A stretch of 64,000 bases of DNA from AP-15 sp963712825 (lineage in GTDB: Bacteria > Pseudomonadota > Alphaproteobacteria > ATCC43930 > CGMCC-115725): assembly GCA_963712825.1 (NCBI GenBank), contig CAVQJP010000016.1, positions 957,869 to 1,021,868 of the forward strand, given 5' to 3'. Each line of letters begins with the position of its first letter. Positions within the stretch are counted from its first letter, which is position 1. Below the pieces are notes generated by a model. That model made no database searches, was not told the origin of the DNA, and saw only the letters and a list, made by a program, of their open reading frames with translations. Shown one piece after another: positions 34,201 to 41,104 of the stretch. The position numbers were made by a program, and so were the translations under genes.

Positions 34201-34596
34201 CGGCGGGAAGAAAAGCTGCGCATACTTGGCCGCGACAACAAATATCATGCATCCGAGCAGCGCCGCGCCGGCCGCCGCCACCCGCCTCAAGACGCCCGCG
34301 CGCGGCCACAGCGCCCCGGTCGCCAGAAAGCCGAGCGGGATCAGCATCACCAGGTTTGCCATCCAGTCGGGGCGCTGGTCGGAGCCGTTCGCCAGATAGG
34401 GTGTGGCCAGCAATGCGTGCCACGCGGCGGCGGGGTCGCGCGGAACAAAGTTCAAGCCGGCCGGACCGACGACGGTGCTGATATAAAGAACCGCAACGGC
34501 GTAGACCAACGCCCAGGCAAGACAGCGCCCGCGCCCGAAGGGCGGCGGGGCTGCGATCGCCGCCGAACCGCCCGGTACCCGCATCGGCTCGGTCAT
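31246..34596 (-). CDS. VanZ-like/O-antigen ligase (Wzy_C) fusion membrane protein
   Basis: This 1116-residue polytopic protein combines two VanZ-like segments (about residues 20-165 and 335-450, each with membrane helices and VanZ-type NLVMLIPLGF or VAFELICFAPVG signatures) with a C-terminal O-antigen ligase/polymerase domain (about 500-1116). The Wzy_C region holds AFSSMHVGGGYIDAYIAMALPFLL, FSRTAYAAA and GMGVGTYPRVVLAGR. A soluble loop of about 150 residues, containing TNGDFSRGTERWFFTDDDHLVWHI, looks like a carbohydrate-binding-type beta-sandwich set in the periplasmic loop. Such ligases join glycan chains to lipid carriers or proteins at the periplasmic face. The polysaccharide is unknown. 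Confidence 0.85.
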   Translation of the reverse strand: MTEPMRVPGGSAAIAAPPPFGRGRCLAWALVYAVAVLYISTVVGPAGLNFVPRDPAAAWHALLATPYLANGSDQRPDWMANLVMLIPLGFLATGALWPRAGVLRRVAAAGAALLGCMIFVVAAKYAQLFFPPRTVSLNYILAQSLGAFTGVALFWLLGDRIAGLRSDLTGRGGSRPLVVLCTLYAVAYLVFLLFPFDFALSGEDLRQRAAALPQLLLSFPGARLPTGLRPLLPLADAAAATPIGVLLVLMRPAWPVGRLALAGFLLISAATAASLPLLDATPSLAGLAFRTAGIVAGAVLARRLARGNPGVLRDRLSGLAPWLALPYVIAVLYVKGLLSPGWRTMPEALAAFDPLGLLPFYHDYIVTKAHAAQSVAFELICFAPVGVMIALRAGRGGRASVWLAAGTALVFSFAVEFGRWLKPGLQPDFSNAVIAAFGAGLAVWLTAGLTRPVAGPVAAHSSGARRRLPAGEADPRRASVSTSTGRPRRNSRALAATLRFAIALTCLATAGIVVDRYPLAPWLLGVGLAAYAVALWRWPSLWLAVLPATLPAFDLAPWTGWIDVGEPDLFVLVTLAILAMRAPPGAADFRLRGLAAAALALAVLGGVAGVALGFAMPGPPGGSDNPYLRPDNALRVAKGLVTALALLPFLRERLRRRRDALVWLGGGMAAGLALVAAAAIIERALFPGLFDVAADYRVAAAFSSMHVGGGYIDAYIAMALPFLLVFLIRPRLPRLFAMVALAVGAGYALIATFSRTAYAAASISIVVACIGWGRAARYGHLRTRISAALPVLLLAVVAGAVGAGMAVPVMTDRVGRAAPDLADREASWTEGLALGDRGLFATLFGMGVGTYPRVVLAGRPDGRFPTNFVLGRDGGYRFIALAAGTPLYFGQKITVETDRTYRLFLGLRSPDGGAALTVILCEKWLLYSDRCRSATLSPATTGKWEEFGIPIATAGLGRPVLLGWLRRPVELSLVDLVPGTTIDVGHVRLLDPQGRDVLTNGDFSRGTERWFFTDDDHLVWHIENQYLMIFFESGVLGLAAFMALMTAALLGAARGIRRGEPMAACVAASLVGFLVCAMFDDLLNSPRLAALFYLIAFCGLAMPRQPPGEAPGPDPA

Positions 34597-34700
34597 CGCC
34601 TAATGAATTGCAGTGCGACAGCGACCGCGCAATCCCCGGCGCGCCGGAATCGGGGTAAACAGCCGACGGCGGTAAGGAACGACTTCAAAGAATTAATAAA

Positions 34701-35089
34701 TCAGACTTCCGTGACCTGCCCATCGGCTTTGACGGATCTGACGATCGCTTCGAAAGCCGCGACGGTGGCGAAAAGCTGCGACGGCGGGATTGGATAAGGC
34801 GGACCGCCGGCAGCCGCGTCGGCGAAAGCGTCAAGGTTGACGCGCACCGAGTCGACCGGCGGAAATGTCAGATGGCGCGGCTCGCTGCCGCTGTTGCGCA
34901 GCACGAGATCGGTGCGCCCAAGCATTTCGGCCGAGGTATTCCGGCCAAAGGCGTGGACGCGGGTAAACATCGGGGTCGACCGCACCGCGGCCAAAGAGCC
35001 GCTGATCCCCGCCTCGAATTCGAGCAGCACCGAGAGGCTGTCAGGGTCCGGCCCCAGCGGCCGAGACCGACGATTGCGGCGTCGATGAT
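34701..35089 (-). pseudogene. Gfo/Idh/MocA oxidoreductase remnant with internal deletion
   Basis: Reading the minus strand from 35089, the first 16 codons give IIDAAIVGLGRWGRTL, the N-terminal NAD(P)-binding GxGxxG of a Gfo/Idh/MocA dehydrogenase. At about 35040-35045 the sequence passes directly, out of frame, into the C-terminal part DSLSVLLEFEAGISGSL... that ends at 34701 with FATVAAFEAIVRSV. About 200 residues from the middle of the normal protein of about 350 are missing, and no start codon is obvious. It follows the dienelactone hydrolase gene in the same direction and is not expected to be functional. Confidence 0.75.
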
Positions 35090-35113
35090 CGGCCCGCCGG
35101 ATAAGCGCGGCCG

Positions 35114-35875
35114 CTAGCTGCGCGGGGCGCCGAGGTTCTTGTGGAAGAAGCCAAAGACCTTGTGCCAGCCGTCGACCGCCTGCTCGGGGCGGTAATTCGG
35201 GCGATAATGCGCAAAGAAGGCATGGCCCGCGCCGTCATAGCGATGGAATTCGTAGTTCTTGCCGTGCTTTTTAAGCTCGGCCTCGGTGCGGTTGACCTGG
35301 TCGGCCGTCGGGTTCGGGTCCTCGTTGCCAAAGAGCCCGAGGAGCGGGCAGTTGATGCTCTCGGTAAACTCGATCGGCGGCGTCGGCTGCGCCTTGGTCA
35401 GCCGCGACTTGTCGTCGACGATGACATTGCCGCCCCAGCAATCGACCGCGCCCTGGATCAGATGCGAGAGCTTCGCCGCGACGAGATAAGTCTGCCGGCC
35501 GCCGGAGCAAAAGCCGATGACCCCGACCTTGCCGCTCGCATGCGGCTGCGAGCGCAGAAAATCGATCGCGCCGGTCACGTCGCCGAGCATCTGCTCGTCG
35601 GGGACGCCGCCGCTCTCGCGCACTTTGTTGACGACCTCTTCCTGGGCGCCGTCGCCGACCCGGAAATAAAGGCTCGGGGCCACCGCGGCATAGCCGTGAT
35701 GGGCGAATTTGCGCGCCACCTCGCAGGTCCATTCATCCCAGCCCGGCATATGATGGATCACGACGACGCCCGGATGCGGCCCGTCATTGGCGGGATGCGC
35801 GTAATACGCTTCGCCGCGGTCGCCGCCATGGCCGCGATAGGTCGCCATTCCCGCCTGGATGTTGCGAAACGCCAT
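35114..35875 (-). CDS. Dienelactone hydrolase family protein
   Basis: This 253-residue alpha/beta hydrolase has the dienelactone-hydrolase nucleophile elbow GFCSGG (Cys nucleophile), catalytic Asp in FGNEDPNPTADQV and His in YDGAGHAFFAHYRPNY. The N-terminal GVVVIHHMPGWDEW is typical. DLHs open the lactone ring of (chloro)aromatic breakdown intermediates; some members act on other esters. ATG 35875 has GGGAGGA six bases upstream. No ortho-cleavage genes are near, so its natural substrate is uncertain. Confidence 0.9.
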   Translation of the reverse strand: MAFRNIQAGMATYRGHGGDRGEAYYAHPANDGPHPGVVVIHHMPGWDEWTCEVARKFAHHGYAAVAPSLYFRVGDGAQEEVVNKVRESGGVPDEQMLGDVTGAIDFLRSQPHASGKVGVIGFCSGGRQTYLVAAKLSHLIQGAVDCWGGNVIVDDKSRLTKAQPTPPIEFTESINCPLLGLFGNEDPNPTADQVNRTEAELKKHGKNYEFHRYDGAGHAFFAHYRPNYRPEQAVDGWHKVFGFFHKNLGAPRS

Positions 35876-36034
35876 GTCGATCCTCCCTCGAAAAGCCGCG
35901 GCTCTCTTGGCACCGAACCCGCCCGAGCGCAAGCCGTATGTCCGCCGCGTCGTGCGTTGCGGCTTGACATTAGGCCGATACGGGACGCGTGCTATCGTTT
36001 GGAATTCGGAGCGGGCCGAACGAGGAAGGTTCTG

Positions 36035-36319
36035 ATGGAGGTCCGAGAAGCGGTCGCCGCCGCGAAAAAGTACGTGCAAGAACTATTTGCCCAGGAAAAT
36101 ATTTCTAATCTGGGCCTGGAAGAGATCGAGTTCGACGAAGCGGCCGGTGTTTGGTCGATTACTGTCGGATTTTCGCGGCCGTGGGAAACACCGCAAAATG
36201 CATTGGCGGTGCTGGCGCGTCAGTTGCAGCCGCCAAGAGCCTACAAAATTGTCCGCATATGCGATGAAACACAGCGGCTTCTCTCGGTGAAGAACCGGGA
36301 ACCAGCCTATGAGGCCTAA
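36035..36319 (+). CDS. Small hypothetical protein paired with a PIN-like gene
   Basis: This 94-residue acidic/helical protein starts MEVREAVAAAKKYVQELF and has a central ISNLGLEEIEFDEAAGVWSITVGFSRPW segment. Its stop (36317-36319) overlaps the next gene's ATG region by 11 bases, so the two are co-translated. I do not recognise the fold. By position it could be the antitoxin or partner of the PIN-like protein, but it lacks known DNA-binding motifs. It is divergent from the dienelactone hydrolase gene. Confidence 0.7.
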   Translation: MEVREAVAAAKKYVQELFAQENISNLGLEEIEFDEAAGVWSITVGFSRPWETPQNALAVLARQLQPPRAYKIVRICDETQRLLSVKNREPAYEA

Positions 36320-36755
36320 TGTAATCATTCTAAACTCGCAGCTGTTACTGCTGCTGATCGTCGGAACCGCCAGTCGCACCTATATTGCGAAGCATCGACG
36401 CCTTCAGGATTACTCTGAAGCCGACTTTGCATTGCTGGTAAATGTGATTTCGTCGGCACCAGCGATCGTGCTGACCCCGAACACCCTAACCGAGACGTCC
36501 AATCTTGCGAAATTTATCGCGGAGCCGGCGCGCTCGCATATCAGCGAGCTCTTTCGCATTATCACCAAGGCGGCTGACGAGCGTTATTTCGAAAGCAGCC
36601 GGGCGGTAGACAAAGCGGAATTCTCGCGCCTCGGACTGACGGATGCGGCTCTTCTGGGACTGACCGACGAGTCGCATACCCTCGTCACCGCTGATCTCGA
36701 TCTCTATCTGGCAGCCGTCTCGCAAGATTTGAACGCGCTATATTTCAATCGGTAA
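36309..36755 (+). CDS. PIN-like domain protein lacking the first acidic residue
   Basis: This 148-residue protein has a PIN-like arrangement: NVIILNSQLLLLLIVGT at the N-terminus, VLTPNTLTETSNLAKF in the middle, GLTDAALLGLT, and LVTADLDLYLAAV near the end. The first catalytic Asp of PIN nucleases (usually D in the first beta-strand) is replaced by Asn (N9). The later acids E and D are kept. It may be a weak or inactive nuclease or a bound partner of the upstream small protein. ATG 36309 overlaps the upstream gene. Confidence 0.72.
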   Translation: MRPNVIILNSQLLLLLIVGTASRTYIAKHRRLQDYSEADFALLVNVISSAPAIVLTPNTLTETSNLAKFIAEPARSHISELFRIITKAADERYFESSRAVDKAEFSRLGLTDAALLGLTDESHTLVTADLDLYLAAVSQDLNALYFNR

Positions 36756-36803
36756 AGCGTGGGAATTCAACGGAACGACGTTGCCTGAGACGAGAGAAAA
36801 TCC

Positions 36804-37955
36804 ATGAACAGCGCGTTGGGCGGGCTGCGCGTGCTCGATTTTACGACGACGATTGCCGGCCCGCATTGCGGACGGATGCTCGCCGATCTCGGCGCCGGGG
36901 TGATCAAGATTGAGGCGCCCGAGGGCGACATGATGCGCACCCGCCCGCCGTTGCGCGACGGCGCCAGCACCAGCTTTGGCCAGCTGAACGCGGGCAAGAA
37001 GAGCGTCGTGCTCGACCTCAAATCGCCGCGCGGGGTCGAGGCGGCGCGGCGCCTCGTCGCCACCGCCGACGTCGTCGTCGAGAATTTCCGGCCGGGGGTC
37101 ATGCGGCGCTTTGGCCTCGATTACCCGGCGATGAAGGAGATCCAGCCCGACCTCGTCTATTGCGCGATATCGGGTTACGGCCAGACCGGCCCGTCGGCTG
37201 AATTGCCGGCCTATGCGCCGGTCATTCATGCGTCATCGGGCTACGACCTCGCCCAGATCGCGCATCAGGAGGAAACCCGCCGTCCGGACTACTGCGGCAT
37301 CTTCATCGCCGACGTGCTGACCGGCACCTACGCCTTTGGCGCGATCATGACGGCGCTCTATCGGCGACAGCTGACCGGCGAGGGCCAGATGATCGACGTG
37401 TCGATGCTCGAAAGCATGCTGACCCTGACCCTGAGCGAAATTCAGGCGGCGCAGTTTACCGTGGTGCCGCCCGGCCGGCCGATTTTTGGCCCGGTCGCGA
37501 CCAAGGACGGCTACATCATGCCGGCGATCGCCAGCGAACGAAGCTTTCAGAACCTCGCCGCCGCCAGCGGCCATCCCGGCTGGGTCAGCGACCCCCGTTT
37601 TGCCCGCTACACTGACAGGCGGCGTCATTGGGGCGATCTTGTCGACGAGCTCGAGCTGTGGTCGAAGACACTGACGACCGCCGAAGTGCAGGCCATCTTC
37701 GACCGTCATGGCGTGCCCTCCTCACCCTATCGCACGGTCAAGGAGGCGATGGCCGACCCGCAGCTCGCCCATCGGCATGCCTTTGCCGCGATCGCCGACG
37801 CCGGCGGCAGCTTTCTGGCACTCAATCCGCCGTTCCGACTGTCGGCGGCGCCGGTCGCGGCCCAGCCCTTTGCCGCCGCGCTTGGCCAGCACACCGCCGA
37901 GGTGCTCGGTGGGATCGGCTACAGCCCCGCCGAGATCGCCGAACTGAGTGGCTAA
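36804..37955 (+). CDS. CaiB/BaiF family CoA transferase (class III)
   Basis: This 383-residue class III CoA transferase starts MNSALGGLRVLDFTTTIAGPHCGRMLADLGAGVIKIE. The catalytic Asp lies in YCGIFIADVLTGTYAFGAIMTALYRR, and the later MIDVSMLESML and VPSSPYRTVKEAMADPQL are family-typical. It moves CoA between carboxylic acids through a mixed aspartyl anhydride. The actual acids are unknown. The gene stands alone on the + strand. Confidence 0.92.
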   Translation: MNSALGGLRVLDFTTTIAGPHCGRMLADLGAGVIKIEAPEGDMMRTRPPLRDGASTSFGQLNAGKKSVVLDLKSPRGVEAARRLVATADVVVENFRPGVMRRFGLDYPAMKEIQPDLVYCAISGYGQTGPSAELPAYAPVIHASSGYDLAQIAHQEETRRPDYCGIFIADVLTGTYAFGAIMTALYRRQLTGEGQMIDVSMLESMLTLTLSEIQAAQFTVVPPGRPIFGPVATKDGYIMPAIASERSFQNLAAASGHPGWVSDPRFARYTDRRRHWGDLVDELELWSKTLTTAEVQAIFDRHGVPSSPYRTVKEAMADPQLAHRHAFAAIADAGGSFLALNPPFRLSAAPVAAQPFAAALGQHTAEVLGGIGYSPAEIAELSG

Positions 37956-37990
37956 TCCCCGTACGTCGTCAGACCGGGCAAAACCGCTTC

Positions 37991-38071
37991 CCGGACTTGA
38001 TCCGGCATCCAGCTCTGGGACGCCAAGATTAAGATGAAGGAAGGCGTGGATGGCCGGATCGAGTCCGGCCA
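37991..38071. repeat. REP-like inverted repeat
   Basis: The left arm CCCGGACTTGATCCGGCATC (37991-38010) is repeated as an inverted copy at 38048-38071 (TGGATGGCCGGATCGAGTCC...), with about 35 bases between. This is a common alphaproteobacterial intergenic element. It separates the convergent CoA transferase and metallophosphoesterase genes. Confidence 0.65.
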
Positions 38072-38156
38072 CTGGGATCGACGGTTGTGCAGATATCGGA
38101 GGCGTCTTTGTATTGCTGCCCATCCCCGGCGTGCGGCGGCAGCGACACCGTCGCTT

Positions 38157-38870
38157 CTAACGATGCAACGCTTCGCGGGTGACGACGACCTCGCCCGCCG
38201 CCGTCAAGCGCACGAGGTTGACGGTTCGCGCCAGTTCCGGCGAGCCCGAGTAATAGGCCGGCACTTTTCCGTCGCCGACCTGCATCGGGCGGTCCCAGTG
38301 GCCGAGCGCTACATAGTCGGCCGCCGTCGCCGCGATCTCCTCGTCGCCAAAGACCCAGGACGGGCGCAACGGGTTGGCGCGGGTCGCCGGCGGCTCGTAA
38401 TGGCCGTGGCCGATCGCGACCTGCCAACGGGTCGAGCGGGGCCGCGGCCCGCGCAACGGCGGCATGTCGAAATAATCGCGATGCGCATGCCCCCAGATTT
38501 CGAGGTCGCACATATCGAACGCCACCGCTTCGTCATGGGTCACGCCGAGGATCGCGAGGTTCGCGATCTGGGCGTACCCGCCCTTGACATAGACCGAGTC
38601 GGGCGAGGCCGGGTCGTGATTGCCGGGCAGGATCACGACAGGCATGCCGGCCTCGGCGAGCAGCCGGCCGGCCCGCACAATCACCGGCGCGCTCAACTGA
38701 TTGGCCTCGAAGGTGTCGCCGGCCAGCACCAAGACGTCAGCCCGCAGCTCCCGCGCTGTCGTCAATACGGCGGCGAGCCCAGCCGTGCCGTCGCCGTCAT
38801 GTGCCGCCGCAAACCGCCCCTCGTCGACATGGATGTCGGAGCTGTGAACCAGCCTGATCTCGAGATCCAT
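38157..38870 (-). CDS. Metallophosphoesterase
   Basis: This 237-residue calcineurin-like phosphoesterase has the five metal-ligand motifs SSDIHVD, LAGDTFE, GNHDPAS, a His in VAIGHGHYE and GHWDRPMQ. The usual last motif GHxH is GHWD, so the final His ligand appears to be replaced. It is expected to hydrolyse phosphate esters, cyclic nucleotides or nucleic acid ends with a di-metal centre. The cupin gene lies 12 bases upstream on the same strand, suggesting an operon with it. Confidence 0.85.
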   Translation of the reverse strand: MDLEIRLVHSSDIHVDEGRFAAAHDGDGTAGLAAVLTTARELRADVLVLAGDTFEANQLSAPVIVRAGRLLAEAGMPVVILPGNHDPASPDSVYVKGGYAQIANLAILGVTHDEAVAFDMCDLEIWGHAHRDYFDMPPLRGPRPRSTRWQVAIGHGHYEPPATRANPLRPSWVFGDEEIAATAADYVALGHWDRPMQVGDGKVPAYYSGSPELARTVNLVRLTAAGEVVVTREALHR

Positions 38871-38882
38871 CGCGGACCGGCC

Positions 38883-39206
38883 CTACTTCTGCGGACCGTA
38901 GAAGACGACCCACGCGGCGAAATCGTCCGAGAAATCCTCAAACCGGTGCGGCGCATGCGCAGCAGCAAACAAGAGGTCGCCGGTCCGGCATGGCGCCACC
39001 CGGTCGTCGATGCGGAACCGGCCGTTCCCCGCAGCGACGATGTAAAGCTCGTCGCGGTCGTGCGGGATCTGCGGGTCACGGCCTTTTGGCGCGTAAAGCC
39101 GGATCTCGAGATCGCCGTCGCGAAACGCCTCGGCTGAACGCCGCCCGGCGGGCAACGGCAGCGCCAACCCGGCGGCCAATGTCAGGGGCGGCGGCGTATG
39201 GTCCAT
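38883..39206 (-). CDS. Cupin domain protein
   Basis: This 107-residue single-cupin protein has metal-binding motif 1 PQIPHDRDELYIVAAGNGRF and motif 2 GDLLFAAAHAPHRFEDFSDDF. The fold binds a metal and serves many small-molecule enzymes and sensors; no substrate is evident. The start ATG at 39206 overlaps the stop of the upstream flavin split-barrel gene (TAATG), so the two are translationally coupled. Confidence 0.85.
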   Translation of the reverse strand: MDHTPPPLTLAAGLALPLPAGRRSAEAFRDGDLEIRLYAPKGRDPQIPHDRDELYIVAAGNGRFRIDDRVAPCRTGDLLFAAAHAPHRFEDFSDDFAAWVVFYGPQK

Positions 39207-39925
39207 TATTCGGCCTCGCCTTGCGTCAGCGCGCGCAAAACTTCCGGAAGGACGCCACCCTCGGCCCAATCGCCGAGGCCTTTGAGCGCGGGAACGCCCG
39301 GCTTCAGCCGTTCATCCGGGACCGCGGCCCCGATCCGGGTTTCGACCGGAATGACACCCGCCCAGCAGTCGAGCGAATAATCCCCTTCGTCGTCGACCGG
39401 GCCGCCGGTGCGGACTTTCGCTGAGACCTCGTCGATGACCATGCTCATCAAGGTCGTCGCCTTCAGCTCCTGCGGCGAGATCGGCCGGATCTGACGGTTT
39501 CGCCCGGGATAAAGCCGCTCGACAAAGCGGTTGAGCGCCGCCGTCTTCTCCTCGTTGTCGGCAATCATCGCCGCGGTGCCGAACGCCATCACCGCGCGGT
39601 AGTTGAGCGAATGGTGGAAGCCCGAGCGCGCCAACACCAGCCCGTCGACATGGCTGACCGTGACGCAGACCGGGATCCCCGCGGATTGCTGGCGCAGCAT
39701 GCGGCTCGCCGACGAGCCGTGCCAGTAAAGGTGCTCGCCCTCGCGCCAGAACAGGGTCGGGGTGACATAGGGCAGGCCGTCGATCACGTAGCCGACATGG
39801 CACATCAGCGCGGCGTCGAGAATCGCAAAGACCGTCTCGCGATCGTAACGGCCGCGTTCATGCAGGCGCCGTACCCGCGTGCGCGGGGTCGGCACAAAAT
39901 CGGGCGCAGAAGTGCTGTCGGGCAT
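39206..39925 (-). CDS. Pyridoxamine 5'-phosphate oxidase-like (FMN split barrel) protein
   Basis: This 239-residue protein belongs to the PNPOx-like flavin-binding family. Conserved segments are RDGRYDRETVFAILDAALMCHVGYVIDGLPYVTPTLFWREGEHLYWHGSS and SGFHHSLNYRAVMAFGTA. These resemble nitroimidazole-resistance (NimA-like) and general stress flavoproteins that bind FMN or a nitro compound. It heads a three-gene cluster with the cupin and metallophosphoesterase. Function beyond flavin or cofactor binding is inferred. Confidence 0.85.
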   Translation of the reverse strand: MPDSTSAPDFVPTPRTRVRRLHERGRYDRETVFAILDAALMCHVGYVIDGLPYVTPTLFWREGEHLYWHGSSASRMLRQQSAGIPVCVTVSHVDGLVLARSGFHHSLNYRAVMAFGTAAMIADNEEKTAALNRFVERLYPGRNRQIRPISPQELKATTLMSMVIDEVSAKVRTGGPVDDEGDYSLDCWAGVIPVETRIGAAVPDERLKPGVPALKGLGDWAEGGVLPEVLRALTQGEAE

Positions 39926-40150
39926 GGGGGGTCGGCTCCGCGGGAAAGACGCGCGGCAACCCTAGCGGGTTGACCGGCACGATAGAAGCGCGAGTTTTGG
40001 TGTAGCGCCCCGCTTGTTTTGCGGGTCGAGGGTCGCCCGGCGGCGCTATTTGACCCCGCGCGCGGCCCAGGCGGTCGCCGCCATCGAGTTTACCCGATCG
40101 GCTCGGAAAGCGCAGCCACGCCAGGCGGTTGATCGCGACGCCCATGAAGG

Positions 40151-40181
40151 TTGACACCGATATATCCACAGAAATATATCG
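40151..40181 (+). promoter_or_regulatory. Sigma-70-type promoter overlapped by a Mo-box (ModE/Mop-type operator) before modA
   Basis: TTGACA (40151-40156) is followed 17 bases later by ATATAT (40174-40179) as a -10. The dyad CGATATAT-N8-ATATATCG (40158-40181) spans the spacer and the -10. This matches the Mo-box pattern (CGnTATATA...TATATnCG) bound by molybdate-responsive ModE/MopA repressors. Binding would block the polymerase when molybdate is abundant. The leader to modA is about 120 bases. The rest of 39926-40306 holds nothing recognised. Confidence 0.78.
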
Positions 40182-40306
40182 TTCGCCAACCAGCGCGGCC
40201 GGTTTTCCGCCCGCATCCCTCCGGGCTGCGATCCGGGGGAAGGCCGGTGAGAGTTCGCCGCTACAAATCTCAGGTTCGCACAACTACACGGTTGGGGAGA
40301 AAGCCG

Positions 40307-41089
40307 GTGCCTGTCATGACGCGTTTTTGTACAGCGGCGGTGATCGTGTTGCTTGCGTTCGGCCCGGTTCGCGGCGCGCACGCGCAGGATGTCGTCGTGT
40401 TCGCGGCGGCGAGCCTGAAGAATGCGCTCGACGATGCCGCCCACACCTTTGAAGGACAGGGGGGAGCGCCGGTCAAAATCTCCTATGCCGCGAGCTCGCA
40501 GCTGGCTAAGCAGATCAACAGCGGTGCCCCGGCCGACATCTTTATTTCCGCCGATCTCGCCTGGATGAACTATGTGCAACAGCACAACCTGATCGAGCCG
40601 GCAACGCGCAGGAACCTGCTCGGCAACCGGCTCGTGCTGGTGGCGCCGGCCGGCAGCGGGGTCAAGATCGACATCAAGCCTGACTTCGACCTCGTTGGGA
40701 TGCTGAAGGGCGGGCGGCTCGCGATGGCCGACCCCAACAGCGTGCCGGCCGGCAAATACGGCAAGGCCGCGCTCGAAAAGCTCGGTATCTGGCAGTCGGT
40801 GGCGCCGCATGTCGCCGGGGCCGAGAATGTCCGCGCCGCATTGCTCTATGTCGACCGCAAGGAGACCCCGCTCGGGATCGTCTACGCGACCGATGCCGCC
40901 TCCGACCCCGGGGTCGAGATCGCCGGCGCCTTTCCCGAGAACACGCACCCGCCGATCATCTACCCGATCGCGCTGATGGCGGCGAGCAAGAACCCGAATG
41001 CCATGAAGTTCCTCGCCTTTCTGGAATCGCCCGCGGCAAAGCCGGCCTTTGAAAAACAGGGCTTTGCCGTGCTCGGGCCAGGGCCATAG
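40307..41089 (+). CDS. modA: Molybdate-binding protein ModA (orphan)
   Basis: This is a 260-residue periplasmic substrate-binding protein with signal peptide MTRFCTAAVIVLLAFGPVRGAHAQ. The ModA signature is VVVFAAASLKNALDDAA, with oxyanion-binding GAPADIFISADLAWMN and SAA/YAASSQL segments. It captures molybdate or tungstate. No modB or modC follows; downstream is an unrelated exporter on the other strand. GTG 40307 has GGGAG 8 bases upstream; ATG 40316 also gives a full signal peptide. Confidence 0.9.
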   Translation: MPVMTRFCTAAVIVLLAFGPVRGAHAQDVVVFAAASLKNALDDAAHTFEGQGGAPVKISYAASSQLAKQINSGAPADIFISADLAWMNYVQQHNLIEPATRRNLLGNRLVLVAPAGSGVKIDIKPDFDLVGMLKGGRLAMADPNSVPAGKYGKAALEKLGIWQSVAPHVAGAENVRAALLYVDRKETPLGIVYATDAASDPGVEIAGAFPENTHPPIIYPIALMAASKNPNAMKFLAFLESPAAKPAFEKQGFAVLGPGP

Positions 41090-41104
41090 CCGCGAGAGGC
41101 CGCC

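Noticed and set aside
33217..34797. 526-codon + strand frame opposite the ligase fusion
   Set aside because: Gln/Arg-rich antisense shadow without homology.
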